DNA of 54,793 bases from an uncultured Eubacteriales bacterium (GCA_900545175.1 UQYF01000015.1:1-54793), one strand, 5' to 3'. Positions 43,601 to 53,002 are shown, counted from the first letter of the stretch. The notes: generated by a model not told the origin, from the letters alone. A program made the numbers and translations.

Positions 43601-44407
43601 ATGACAGTTTCACATATCACAATAGACAGACAGAGAGTTATTGACACCTTTGCGGCATATGTCAGCAATTATGACAGCGGGAACACAAAAGTAAGGCTTA
43701 AGATAGAGCATACATACCGTGTTGCAGGGCTTTGTCAGGCGATTGGAAAATCCATAGGACTTACAGGTTCAGACCTTGATATAGCATGGCTTACGGGAAT
43801 GCTTCATGACGTTGGAAGATTCGAGCAGCTAAGAAGATATAATACATTTTATGATGACAAGTCAGTTAACCATGCACATCTTGGCTGTGAGATATTGTTT
43901 GATGATGGAAGAATCAGGGATTATATTGATGATGATTGTGAAGATGAACTTATAAAGAGAGCTATTTATCATCATAGTGATTACCGCATACCACAGGATT
44001 TTGACGAGCGCACAACAATGTACTGTAATATTCTGCGAGATGCTGATAAGGTGGATATATTGAAGGTTAACTGTGATTTTCCGCTTGAGGAAATCTATAA
44101 TGCGACAACGCAGGAGATTAGAAATGGCGAGATAACTGATGCAGTTCTTGAAGAGTTTGCCAAGAGACATACTATACTCAGAGCTTTAAAAAAGACAGCG
44201 GTTGACAACGTACCGGGGCATATCTCGCTCGCTTTTGAGCTTGTGTACGATGAGAGTGTAAGACAGGCTGTAAAGCAGGGATATCTTGATAAGATGCTTG
44301 CGTTTAAGTCGGACAATCCCGACACTCAGCGCAAGATGCAGGAGGTCAACAGGATAATGAGAGAGTACATATCAGAAAGGACGATGTCAGGGAATACCAC
44401 GGATTGA
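43601..44407 (+). CDS. HD-domain metal-dependent phosphohydrolase
   Basis: The gene encodes 268 aa. HD-superfamily ligands are visible: His in KIEHTYRVAG near residue 31, the HD pair in WLTGMLHDVGRFEQ near residue 66, and later His and Asp in IKRAIYHHSDY and LRDADKVD. Such enzymes hydrolyse nucleotides or phosphoesters; this group has no characterised substrate. GAGGAGC lies before ATG 43601, and the gene seems to be transcribed alone. Confidence 0.85.
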   Translation: MTVSHITIDRQRVIDTFAAYVSNYDSGNTKVRLKIEHTYRVAGLCQAIGKSIGLTGSDLDIAWLTGMLHDVGRFEQLRRYNTFYDDKSVNHAHLGCEILFDDGRIRDYIDDDCEDELIKRAIYHHSDYRIPQDFDERTTMYCNILRDADKVDILKVNCDFPLEEIYNATTQEIRNGEITDAVLEEFAKRHTILRALKKTAVDNVPGHISLAFELVYDESVRQAVKQGYLDKMLAFKSDNPDTQRKMQEVNRIMREYISERTMSGNTTD

Positions 44408-44479
44408 AAAGTGTGTGGTATGAATAGCAGCAAAAAAGAGGGATAAAATAGAAGTCATAAAGATATTTGGAGGACTTCT

Positions 44480-47400
44480 ATGGATAGAATTGAAAAGACG
44501 ATGGACGGCAATGCCGCTGCGGCACATGTGGCATATGCGTTCACACAGGTGGCACCTATATATCCGATAACACCGTCATCGCCTATGGCGGAAATCATTG
44601 ACGAGTGGGCGGTTGGCGGAAGAGAAAATCTTTTTGGCGAAAAGGTTCGTGTAGTGGAATTACAGTCGGAGGCAGGTGCAGCAGCTACACTTCATGGAAC
44701 ATTAAGTGCAGGAGTCCTTGCAACGACTTTTACAGCCTCGCAGGGACTTCTTTTAATGCTTCCGAACATCTATAAGCTGGCAGGAGAACTTCTTCCGGGA
44801 GTGTTTCATGTGGCGGCGAGGACAGTTGCAGCTCATGCTCTTTCAATATTTGGCGACCATTCCGATGTATATGCATGCAGACAGACCGGTGCTGCAATGC
44901 TTGCAAGCGGGAGTGTGCAGGAGGTTATGGATTTGGCAGCTGTGGCACATTTGTCGGCAATAAAGGGACGGATACCGTTCATACATTTTTTTGACGGCTT
45001 CAGGACATCACACGAAATAAAAAAGATTAAAATGTGGAATTATGAAGAGCTGCTGGAAATGCTCGATAAGGATGCACTCAAATCGTTCAGAGACAGAGGG
45101 CTTGACCCGGAGCATGCGTTTATGGCAGGCTCAGCGCAGAATCCGGACATCTTTTTTCAAGTGAGGGAGGCGGCTAATGTATATTATCAACAGCTTGTAA
45201 GTATAGTGTGTGGATATTTCAATGAAGTAAATAAAAGGCTGGGGACAAATTACGGCCCATTCGATTATTATGGAAGCGGGAGTGCGACACATGTTATTGT
45301 GGCGATGGGGTCGGTTACGCAGACTATAGAGGAGGTTGTTGATTTTATAAATTCCCATGTTGGAATTACAAAAGCAGAAGAGGAGGTTGGTGTGATAAAG
45401 GTTCACCTTTATCGTCCGTTCAGTGTGGAGCATTTTATAGGATGTATACCTGAGACAGTGGAGCAGATTTCGGTGCTTGACAGAACGAAGGAAGCAGGAA
45501 GTGTCGGAGAACCGCTGCTTCTTGATGTGATAGCTGCTCTAAAAGGAAGTAAATTTGAAAATGTCCCTGTGTATGGAGGACGTTACGGTCTTAGCTCTAA
45601 GGATACGACTCCTGAACAGATTATGGCTGTATATGCCAATCATGACAAAAAAAGATTCACAATAGGAATAGAGGATGATGTGACAGCACTTTCATTGAAT
45701 GTCAAGAAGAGTGTAATTGGTTACACGGGACATGACGAGCTGTCCAATATCAACAAAGATACGTTAAAATGTGTGTTCTGGGGACTTGGCGGAGATGGGA
45801 CAATCGGAGCTAACAAAAATTCCATCAAGATTATAGGAAACAACACAAAGCTTCAGGTTCAGGGATATTTTTCATATGATTCAAAAAAATCCGGTGGAGT
45901 TACAGTGTCATATCTTCGTTTTGGAAAGAATGATATCCGCTCGGAATATCTTATTCAAAGACCTGACTTTGCGGCCTGCCATAATGAGAGCTATGTATTA
46001 AAGTATGATATGCTGTCTGATATCCGCCACGGAGGAATTTTTTTATTAAACTGTGACTGGAGTGAGGATGAGCTTGAAGAAAAGCTTCCTGATGCTATGA
46101 AACATGCTATCGCCGAAAAAGCACTTGATTTTTACATCATTGATGCTGTGGGGGTTGGAAAAGAGATTGGAATAAACGGAAAGATAAATACAATTTTACA
46201 GTCTGCATTTTTTAAAATTATATGTGATAAATATTCGGATAAATATGGGCTTATGAGCTACCAAAAGGCAGTTGAATATATGAAGGCTGCCGCAAGAGCA
46301 TCATATGAGTTTAAAGGTCAGAAAATAGTACAGATGAATTATCGTGCGATAGAGCTTGGCGGAGAAGGGCTTGTACATGTCAAGGTTCCCAGGGAATGGC
46401 AGAGCTGTTCCGACAAGTTAGAAAGCAGACCTTCAACGGCGTTTAAGGACAGGCAGTGTGTAATGGATTATGTAAAAAATATACAATATCCGGTCAATGC
46501 AATGAAGGGCGGTGAACTGCCGGTGTCTGCGTTTATTCCTTATGTTGACGGTCATATGCCGTCCGGCAGCTCAGCACATGAAAAGAGGGATTTTGCCGTG
46601 GAGCTTGTGCAGTGGCTTCCGCAAAACTGCATACAGTGCAACCGCTGCTCATATGTGTGTCCGCACGCTGTAATACGTCCTGCAGTTTTAGATGATGATG
46701 AATTAAAAAAAGCACCGGAAGGAATGGAAAGCATCCCGATGAACGGCATGCCTGGAAAACATTTTTCAATAGTTGTCTCTGCAAGAGACTGTACAGGCTG
46801 TGGTTCATGCGTTGGTGTATGCCCAGGCATGAAGGAGAATAAAGCGCTTATAATGAAGCCGCTTTTGGAATATGATAAGGAGAAGCATCAGAAAGAGTTC
46901 GATTATGCGATGACAATTTCAGAAAAACCGGAAGTCATTGAAAAATTCAAGATAGGTACAGTGAAGGGAAGCCAGTTTAAAAAGCCTCTTTTAGAATATT
47001 CGGGTGCATGTGCCGGCTGTGGCGAGACACCGTATGCGAAGCTTGTAACACAGCTCTTTGGCGAGAGAATGTATATTGCAAATGCGACAGGGTGTACTTC
47101 AATATGGGCAAACTCAACGCCTTCAACAGCGTACAGTGCATATCCGGATGGACGTGGACCTGCATGGAGCAATTCACTTTTTGAGGATGCGGCGGAGTTC
47201 GGATATGGAATATACCTTGCTGAGAATATAAAGGAACAAGAGCGGTGCAGGAACGCAAAAGAAGTCAGTGCAGGTAAAAGATTCAATGATAATGAAGCTG
47301 ACAATAAAAAGCTGGGTTATAATAATATAGAAAAAGAGAACGTGGTATCAAAAAAGAAATCCGTGTGGATATTCGGTGGAGACGGATGGGCATATGATAT

Positions 47401-47908
47401 AGGGTACGGCGGATTAGATCATATACTGGCAAGTGGTGAGAATGTCAATATTCTTGTGTTTGATACGCAAGTGTATTCTAACACAGGAGGCCAGGCATCA
47501 AAAGCAACGCCAAAGGGTGCATATGCCCGCTTTGCTTCCGGCGGAAAAAAGACCCCGAAGAAGAAGCTTGCAGCTATTGCGATGACTTATGAGAATGTAT
47601 ATGTCGCACAGGTAGCTATGGGAGCAGATTATGAGCAGACAGTAAAGGCATTTACCGAGGCAGAAAGCTATGACGGTCCATCATTGGTAATTGCATATTG
47701 TACCTGTATAGCCCACGGTATAAAAGCGGGAATGGGAAGCTCACAGGCTGAGGAGAAAAAAGCTGTTGCGGCAGGTTATTGGGAGCTTTTCCGATATAAT
47801 CCTGCATTAAAAGAGCAGGGGAAAGAGCCATTGATAATCGACAGCAATCCTCCGACCATTCCATGTGAAGAGTTCTTAGCAGGAGAAATCAGATACAGAC
47901 AAAGATAA
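44480..47908 (+). CDS. nifJ: Pyruvate:ferredoxin (flavodoxin) oxidoreductase
   Basis: The gene encodes 1142 aa, a single-chain enzyme of the usual fused type. In order: the pyruvate-binding domain with YPITPSSPMAE (residues 32-42), domain II with GSVTQTIEE, domain III, a two-cluster ferredoxin domain (CIQCNRCSYVCP and CTGCGSCVGVCPG), the Cys of CAGCGETPYAKL for the proximal cluster, and the thiamine-diphosphate motif GDGWAYDIGYGG with NTGGQASKATP. It oxidises pyruvate and CoA to acetyl-CoA, CO2 and reduced ferredoxin, the central step of anaerobic fermentation. A Lys/Asn-rich insertion before the thiamine site (about residues 925-960) varies among homologues. It is a single gene with TTGGAGG upstream and a terminator. 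Confidence 0.97.
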   Translation: MDRIEKTMDGNAAAAHVAYAFTQVAPIYPITPSSPMAEIIDEWAVGGRENLFGEKVRVVELQSEAGAAATLHGTLSAGVLATTFTASQGLLLMLPNIYKLAGELLPGVFHVAARTVAAHALSIFGDHSDVYACRQTGAAMLASGSVQEVMDLAAVAHLSAIKGRIPFIHFFDGFRTSHEIKKIKMWNYEELLEMLDKDALKSFRDRGLDPEHAFMAGSAQNPDIFFQVREAANVYYQQLVSIVCGYFNEVNKRLGTNYGPFDYYGSGSATHVIVAMGSVTQTIEEVVDFINSHVGITKAEEEVGVIKVHLYRPFSVEHFIGCIPETVEQISVLDRTKEAGSVGEPLLLDVIAALKGSKFENVPVYGGRYGLSSKDTTPEQIMAVYANHDKKRFTIGIEDDVTALSLNVKKSVIGYTGHDELSNINKDTLKCVFWGLGGDGTIGANKNSIKIIGNNTKLQVQGYFSYDSKKSGGVTVSYLRFGKNDIRSEYLIQRPDFAACHNESYVLKYDMLSDIRHGGIFLLNCDWSEDELEEKLPDAMKHAIAEKALDFYIIDAVGVGKEIGINGKINTILQSAFFKIICDKYSDKYGLMSYQKAVEYMKAAARASYEFKGQKIVQMNYRAIELGGEGLVHVKVPREWQSCSDKLESRPSTAFKDRQCVMDYVKNIQYPVNAMKGGELPVSAFIPYVDGHMPSGSSAHEKRDFAVELVQWLPQNCIQCNRCSYVCPHAVIRPAVLDDDELKKAPEGMESIPMNGMPGKHFSIVVSARDCTGCGSCVGVCPGMKENKALIMKPLLEYDKEKHQKEFDYAMTISEKPEVIEKFKIGTVKGSQFKKPLLEYSGACAGCGETPYAKLVTQLFGERMYIANATGCTSIWANSTPSTAYSAYPDGRGPAWSNSLFEDAAEFGYGIYLAENIKEQERCRNAKEVSAGKRFNDNEADNKKLGYNNIEKENVVSKKKSVWIFGGDGWAYDIGYGGLDHILASGENVNILVFDTQVYSNTGGQASKATPKGAYARFASGGKKTPKKKLAAIAMTYENVYVAQVAMGADYEQTVKAFTEAESYDGPSLVIAYCTCIAHGIKAGMGSSQAEEKKAVAAGYWELFRYNPALKEQGKEPLIIDSNPPTIPCEEFLAGEIRYRQR

Positions 47909-47915
47909 AAAAGAA

Positions 47916-47967
47916 ACATCCCATTATCTATAAGCGTTCCGTCTTATGGTAATGGGATGTTTTATTT
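47916..47967 (+). terminator. Rho-independent terminator after nifJ
   Basis: ACATCCCATTA (47916-47926) pairs with TAATGGGATGT (47950-47960), followed by TTTATTT. Confidence 0.85.
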
Positions 47968-47989
47968 GGTTCCTGTTTTAGTAATTAAT

Positions 47990-48457
47990 ATGTCAATTAC
48001 TTTCCAAGCTGCATATCATTGTTACCTGAATCAGATGTGAAGATCTCAAGCATGTTGACAGGATCGTTATAATCTGCTAACCAACCCTCACGGCACATAC
48101 CGGAGTAGTTACCTGACTTACGATCTGCAAGGAATACGTTCCAGTCCTCCTGCTTGATTGTAACTTCAATGCCAAGGATTGAAAGATCTGCCTGAATGGA
48201 CTCAGCTATTGCAACATGTGCTGTTGTTGTGTTTGTAAGATACTCAAATCCAAGAGCAGGGCTGATTGCATATGAACCATCGCCGTTATCTGTGAATGTG
48301 TAACCTGCGCCCTCAAGAAGAGCCTTAGCTTCTTCAACCTGATCAGCACCTGTTGCTGCCGCATCGTAGTAGGACTTGTTGTGGAACTCACCGCCGTTAC
48401 CATCTGCCATTCCGATAGGTACGAATGTATCAGCAAGCTGCTGGTCATAATGTCAAT
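47990..48457 (-). pseudogene. Fragment of a peptide ABC-transporter binding protein flanked by an 8-bp direct repeat
   Basis: The minus-strand sequence 48449-47998 encodes the late part of a family-5 solute-binding protein (OppA type): DQQLADTFVPIG, KALLEGAGYTF, AIAESIQADLSILGIEV and WLADYNDPVNMLEIF, to MQLGK. There is no start region, lipobox or C-terminus. The stop TAA is made by the junction. ATGTCAAT (plus strand) occurs exactly at both edges, 47990-47997 and 48450-48457. The fragment is thus about 452 bp of a foreign or duplicated gene. The short direct repeat suggests insertion with duplication or microhomology-mediated joining. Confidence 0.75.
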
Positions 48458-48485
48458 ATAAAAATTGTTTTTTTTAAAGTTACGG

Positions 48486-48520
48486 AAAAAAATACAAAAC
48501 GCACCCTTTAAGGATGCGCC
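48486..48520 (-). terminator. Terminator of the short MerR-driven transcript
   Basis: On the minus strand CGCATCC and GGGTGCG pair across a TTAAA loop (one G.T pair), followed by TTTTG and a run of T residues. Confidence 0.75.
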
Positions 48521-48523
48521 CTG

Positions 48524-48592
48524 CTAAATAAAAAGTATGAAGGATGAAAGTGGGCTATAAAAAAACAAAACGCTGACAATCAATAAATACAT
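48524..48592 (-). CDS. Possible 22-residue hydrophobic peptide
   Basis: MYLLIVSVLFFY then SPLSSFILFI is the only frame of note in the transcript from the MerR-type promoter. It is hydrophobic enough for a membrane peptide. There is no clear ribosome binding site before the ATG, so translation is uncertain and the transcript may be non-coding. Confidence 0.25.
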   Translation of the reverse strand: MYLLIVSVLFFYSPLSSFILFI

Positions 48593-48634
48593 GACTGTGA
48601 GCCGATAAATACTGTACTTTCTAACTACAAGTAT

Positions 48635-48665
48635 ATTATACAGGTTGGTGTTACACCAATGTCAA
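48635..48665 (-). promoter_or_regulatory. MerR-type promoter with 19-bp spacer and palindromic operator
   Basis: On the minus strand: TTGACA (48665-48660), spacer of 19 bp, TATAAT (48640-48635). The spacer contains the 15-bp palindrome TTGGTGTAACACCAA (48659-48645). An over-long spacer with a central dyad is the hallmark of promoters activated by MerR proteins. It overlaps the stop codon of the merR-like gene and points away from it. Confidence 0.85.
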
Positions 48666-49463
48666 GTACTTTTTTATGGGAAAATATAATTTGTAATAGT
48701 CAACAATCTTGTCCTTATCAGGGACTGAATACGAATAAAATGCATAATAATAGCCATAATGTTCGTAATTGTGCTGTGAACAATAGTCTGTAAAAGTTTT
48801 TATATCAATGTCAATGATGCCGTTTTCGTGGCCTGTAGTTGATGTACAGACACACTCGCAGCTTTCGAGTACCGGGTATTCGGAAATTGGTTTTTTTAGA
48901 GGTGCAGCCTCAATAAGCTTATCCCATATTATGTATGACATATATCTTAGAGATGTACCGGCTTCATCAAAATAATTCTTATAAGCAATATTTCCATATG
49001 AGAATATCGGGTCGCTAAGAAGAGGAGCAATTTTTTTGTATTCAGTATCAGCATTGAAATCTTCTATCATTTTATATCCGTGTGGCATCGTGTCAACAGA
49101 GAATTTATCTGTATTGGCAGATAGATATGATATGGAAAGTCTGTGTGATTCGAGACGTTCTATTTTGTTGCTAAGCTGTTCTATCAGCTTGCGGTTATGT
49201 TCTATAAGCTCCTCAAATGTATTATTGATATCCTCAAATGTGTATGAAGTGAGCAATAATTTTATTTCAGGAATGCTCACATCAAGCTTTCTGTAAAAAG
49301 CAATAAATATTAAAAGCCGTATGTGCTCCCATTCGTAATACCTGTAGTTGCTATGTGGCTCTCTTTTTGGTTTTATAAGCCCCTCCTTCTCATAGAATCT
49401 TATTGCATCGGTTGTTATGCCGAGCAGCTTTGCGGTCTGTGTGATTGATAGCTTTAATTCCAT
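48651..49463 (-). CDS. MerR-family activator with GyrI-like effector domain
   Basis: The gene encodes 270 aa. Residues 1-75 are a MerR winged helix (SITQTAKLLGITTDAIRFYEKEGLIKPKR, RYYEWEHIRLL), then a dimerisation coiled coil (HNRKLIEQLSNKIERLESHR). Residues 115-270 resemble the BmrR/GyrI drug-binding domain (TMPHGYKMIEDF, YKLYFPIKKY). Such proteins sense lipophilic drugs and activate an exporter gene. Here the typical operator lies at the end of the gene itself and no exporter follows on that strand, so the target may have been lost. The start at 49463 is in a divergent 230-bp gap with sdaAB. Confidence 0.87.
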   Translation of the reverse strand: MELKLSITQTAKLLGITTDAIRFYEKEGLIKPKREPHSNYRYYEWEHIRLLIFIAFYRKLDVSIPEIKLLLTSYTFEDINNTFEELIEHNRKLIEQLSNKIERLESHRLSISYLSANTDKFSVDTMPHGYKMIEDFNADTEYKKIAPLLSDPIFSYGNIAYKNYFDEAGTSLRYMSYIIWDKLIEAAPLKKPISEYPVLESCECVCTSTTGHENGIIDIDIKTFTDYCSQHNYEHYGYYYAFYSYSVPDKDKIVDYYKLYFPIKKYLTLV

Positions 49464-49695
49464 AATACTTCATATACCTCATAAAAAATGTATAATAAAT
49501 TATTATATATTATAGATTTTAAAAAGTCTACATTAGAAAATTGATTAATCAAAATAATAGAACATGCGTGCGCACAAAAAGTTGCTTAATGCTCCTTAAA
49601 AAAACTTGTATAGCCATGGCATATAGTGGTATTATATCAGATATGCAGTAGTGGATGATTTACGTTAATGACAATGTATGGAAGTGGAGAATATT

Positions 49696-50376
49696 ATGAA
49701 TCTTATAGATATTGTCGGGCCTGTTATGGTAGGACCATCAAGCTCACATACGGCAGGAGCAGTGAGAATAGGAAAAATTTCAAGAAGGCTTCTCGGAGAG
49801 CCTGTTGCACAGGCAAAAATATTTATGCATGGTTCCTTTGCGGCTACAGGTAAAGGACATGGAACAGACCGCGCACTGGTGGCAGGGCTTCTTGGAATGC
49901 AGGTTGATGATGAGAGAATACCTATGAGCTTTAGACATGCCGCTGATGCACATATGGATTTTTCGTTTCATAATATTGAGCTTGTTGACGCACATCCTAA
50001 TTCCGTAAGGCTTGAGCTTACAGGAATAACAGGAAAGCAGCTTGAGATTGTTGCGGCATCGGTTGGAGGAGGACAGATACAGATATGCGAGATTGACGGA
50101 CTTACAGCCAATTTTGCGGGAAATTATCCTACCTTGGTAGTGCATAATCAGGATCAGCCGGGACATGTGATGAGTGTGACGACACTTTTAGCACATAGGT
50201 CAATCAATATTGCGACAATGCAGCTTTTCAGGGATGCAAGAGGCGGCTACGCTGTAATGGTAGTAGAGTGTGATCAGGAAATTCCTGACGAAGCGATTGA
50301 CTGGCTTCGCCGTCAGGAAGGTATCATAAAGGTCACTTATTTAAGCAGAATAGGTATGGAGAATTGTGATGTATAA
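49696..50376 (+). CDS. sdaAB: L-serine ammonia-lyase, iron-sulfur type, beta subunit
   Basis: The gene encodes 226 aa from ATG 49696 with GTGGAGA at 49684-49690. The N-terminus (IDIVGPVMVGPSSSHTAGAVRIG) is the serine-binding SSSHT motif of the family. Residues 150-220 form an ACT domain (LVVHNQDQPGHVMSVTTLLA), a possible regulatory site. With the alpha subunit it deaminates L-serine to pyruvate and ammonia, feeding PFOR. The stop overlaps the alpha-subunit ATG. Confidence 0.95.
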   Translation: MNLIDIVGPVMVGPSSSHTAGAVRIGKISRRLLGEPVAQAKIFMHGSFAATGKGHGTDRALVAGLLGMQVDDERIPMSFRHAADAHMDFSFHNIELVDAHPNSVRLELTGITGKQLEIVAASVGGGQIQICEIDGLTANFAGNYPTLVVHNQDQPGHVMSVTTLLAHRSINIATMQLFRDARGGYAVMVVECDQEIPDEAIDWLRRQEGIIKVTYLSRIGMENCDV

Positions 50377-51259
50377 ATCATTGGCAGAGATAGTTGAAGC
50401 TGAGAAGATGTCAGGAAAGAGCTTCTGGCAGGTTGTTCTTGAGGATGATATAAAGGAGCAGGGAATTACTTTTGATGAAGGTTTTTCACAGATGAAAGGC
50501 ATGTACCTTGCCATGAAGCATGCAGATGAGATGTATGATGATAAGCTTCGCTCGGCAAGCGGAATGGTCGGAACTGACGGTGGAAGGCTTGAGAGAGCAA
50601 GAAGTGAAGGCAACAGCATATGCGGTAATTTTATAATGAAGGTTCTTGAAAAGGCAGTCAAGATGGGAGAGTCTAACGCATGCATGAAGCGTATTGTGGC
50701 GGCACCGACTGCCGGTTCATGTGGTGTAATTCCGGCTGTGTTAATATCGATGGAAGAGGAATTTGGTTATTCGGAGGATGAGATAACCAAAGGTCTTATA
50801 ACTGCCGCAGGAATAGGCGGAGTTATTGCACAGAGAGCGTTTCTTGCAGGGGCAGCAGGAGGCTGTCAGGCGGAGATTGGTTCTGCATCGGCAATGGCTG
50901 CGGGAGCTGCCGTATGCCTTAAGGGTGGAGATGGAAGCCAGATTATACAGGCGGCTGCCATAGCGCTTAAGAATCTTTTGGGGCTTGCATGTGACCCGGT
51001 CGGAGGTCTTGTCGAAGTGCCATGTGTAAAGAGGAATACTATAGGTGCGGTTGGTGCACTCACAGCGGCTGATATGGCACTAGCAGGTGTCAACAGTAAA
51101 ATTGTGCCGGATGAAGTTATAGATGCGATGAGAAGCATAGGAATTGCAATGCCTTCATGCATAAAGGAGACAGGAAGCGGCGGACTTGCGGCAACTCCAT
51201 GTGCAAGGAACATGATGTCAAAGCTTGAAAAAGAGCAGGCTGATATGGAAAATTGTTAA
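50369..51259 (+). CDS. sdaAA: L-serine ammonia-lyase, iron-sulfur type, alpha subunit
   Basis: The gene encodes 296 aa from ATG 50369, 8 bases inside the beta-subunit gene, so the subunits are coupled. Cluster-ligand and substrate motifs are IVAAPTAGSCGVIPAVL near residue 109, GAAGGCQAEIGSASAMAAGA near residue 164 and GLACDPVGGLVEVPCVKRN near residue 205, with Cys residues positioned for the oxygen-sensitive [4Fe-4S] cluster. It carries the catalytic site. The length is normal. Confidence 0.96.
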   Translation: MYKSLAEIVEAEKMSGKSFWQVVLEDDIKEQGITFDEGFSQMKGMYLAMKHADEMYDDKLRSASGMVGTDGGRLERARSEGNSICGNFIMKVLEKAVKMGESNACMKRIVAAPTAGSCGVIPAVLISMEEEFGYSEDEITKGLITAAGIGGVIAQRAFLAGAAGGCQAEIGSASAMAAGAAVCLKGGDGSQIIQAAAIALKNLLGLACDPVGGLVEVPCVKRNTIGAVGALTAADMALAGVNSKIVPDEVIDAMRSIGIAMPSCIKETGSGGLAATPCARNMMSKLEKEQADMENC

Positions 51260-51463
51260 TTGTTCCGCACAGTGAATGGTTGTAGTTTGGCGAATGTGAT
51301 TTTGGATATTATATAAGTATTTAAAAGGGCTTCGTGATACCTGTGATTATATCAATAAGGTATTGCGAAGTCTTTTATGTGATAAGAAATTTCGTTTAAA
51401 ATTAAGCTGTATAGTTTTCTTATTTTATAAATTTGCGGCAATTCGGGTTGTTAATATATTATG

Positions 51464-51530
51464 TAACATCCTTAACAAAAAAGTAACAATACTTAACTTT
51501 AATGTAACAAAGTTTAAAATAAATGTAACA
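51464..51530 (+). promoter_or_regulatory. Phased TAAC(A) boxes, Pho-box-like
   Basis: TAACA or TAAC starts at 51464, 51473, 51484, 51494, 51505 and 51526, with a degenerate TAAAA at 51515. The intervals are 9 to 11 bases, one helical turn. The preceding bases give GTAACA or TTAACA, matching the PhoP/PhoB direct-repeat consensus TT(A/T)ACA with 11-bp period. The array ends about 80 bases before the MBOAT start. Other OmpR-type regulators bind similarly spaced repeats. Confidence 0.6.
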
Positions 51531-51607
51531 TATTATATGTCAGATTGTGATACCATATGGTAAGAATTATGAATGACATGGCAGTGATAAAGGGGCAGCG
51601 TAAGGGT

Positions 51608-53002
51608 ATGGTTTTTTCTAGTCTTGAATTTATTTTTAGGTTTTTACCGATTTTTTTTCTGGCATATTTTGTAACACCCTCAAAATACAGAAATATAGTC
51701 ATTGTTGCAGGCAGTCTGGTTTTTTATGCAGTCGGTGAGCCGGTGTATGTGTTTCTTATGATGGTATCAATATTGATAAACTATGCGCTGGCGGTGAAAA
51801 TATCTGACTGTAATGGTAAAAAATCTTCCACAGTACTGCTTGTGCTGGGCATTTTTATAGATATTGGTATTTTATTCTTCTTTAAATATATGAATTTTTT
51901 TGTCGGGAACATATGCGCCGTGGCAGGCATTAAAGCTCCGGAAATGAAGCTTACGCTTCCTCTCGGAATAAGCTTTTATACATTTCAGATTATGTCTTAT
52001 ATAATAGATGTGTATAAAGGAAAATATAGTGCCAGCAGGAATTTTATGGATGTTGCTACATACATAAGTATGTTTCCGCAGCTGATAGCCGGACCTATAG
52101 TCAGCTTTGATGAGATCAGCCCACAGTTAAAAAACAGAAAAGTCAGGTTCATTGACATAGAGTGGGGAATGATGTTATTCGTTGTCGGACTTGTGTATAA
52201 AGTTATGCTCGCTAACAGAATCGGAAGCTTATGGAATGATGTTATGGTAGCAGGCGTAATGGGTATAGATGCGCCTACGGCATGGCTCGGAGCGTGGGGA
52301 TATTCAATGCAGATATATTTTGATTTCTTTGGATATTCGCTTATGGCGATAGGCATGGGGCGCATGCTTGGCTTTAAGTTTCCGGAAAATTTTGCAAATC
52401 CATACTGTGCTGTGTCAGCGGCGGATTTCTGGCGCAGATGGCACATGACACTTGGCAGATGGTTCCGTCAATATGTGTATATTCCGCTCGGCGGCAATAA
52501 AAAGGGAAAGGCAAGAATGGTTCTTAACACCTTTTTTGTCTGGCTTTTGACAGGGTTGTGGCATGGAGCGGCATGGAATTTTATTATATGGGGATTGTTT
52601 TTCTTCGTATTGATAGTGCTTGAAAAGCTTTTTTATCAGAATTTTCTAAAGAGACATCCGGTAATAGGGCATATATATATGCTCATTATAATTCCGGTAT
52701 CATGGGTTATATTTAATATAACAAACCTTCATGAGCTTTGGCTTTATCTGCTTAGAATGTTTGGAAGCACTACGATTGCTAAGACATCGCTTGGCGCATG
52801 GGATAAATTTTTGAGCCTGCTTTTAAGATATCGGTGGCTGCTTATCATATGTATTTTGTGTGCTACACCGCTGCCTATGCGGTTTATCAGGAAGCATCAC
52901 GGGAATATATTTTTAAAGCTGGCTCTTGTTGTGCTGTTCTGGCTGTGCGTATACCAGCTTTCAGTGCAAAAAAACAATCCGTTTTTATATTTTAGATTTT
53001 AG
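51608..53002 (+). CDS. MBOAT-family membrane O-acyltransferase (AlgI-like)
   Basis: The gene encodes 464 aa from ATG 51608, chosen because MVFSSLEFIFRFLPIFFLAYF is the family's usual N-terminus and AAAGGGG lies upstream; ATG 51557 is in frame but has no ribosome binding site. It has about eleven membrane helices. The MBOAT active-site His is in GLWHGAAWNFIIWG near residue 320, and the DFWRRWHMTLGRWFRQYVY segment precedes it. It passes acyl groups across the membrane to a surface polymer. The SGNH protein encoded next should complete the O-acetylation, as in the AlgI/AlgX or PatA/PatB pairs. Confidence 0.92.
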   Translation: MVFSSLEFIFRFLPIFFLAYFVTPSKYRNIVIVAGSLVFYAVGEPVYVFLMMVSILINYALAVKISDCNGKKSSTVLLVLGIFIDIGILFFFKYMNFFVGNICAVAGIKAPEMKLTLPLGISFYTFQIMSYIIDVYKGKYSASRNFMDVATYISMFPQLIAGPIVSFDEISPQLKNRKVRFIDIEWGMMLFVVGLVYKVMLANRIGSLWNDVMVAGVMGIDAPTAWLGAWGYSMQIYFDFFGYSLMAIGMGRMLGFKFPENFANPYCAVSAADFWRRWHMTLGRWFRQYVYIPLGGNKKGKARMVLNTFFVWLLTGLWHGAAWNFIIWGLFFFVLIVLEKLFYQNFLKRHPVIGHIYMLIIIPVSWVIFNITNLHELWLYLLRMFGSTTIAKTSLGAWDKFLSLLLRYRWLLIICILCATPLPMRFIRKHHGNIFLKLALVVLFWLCVYQLSVQKNNPFLYFRF

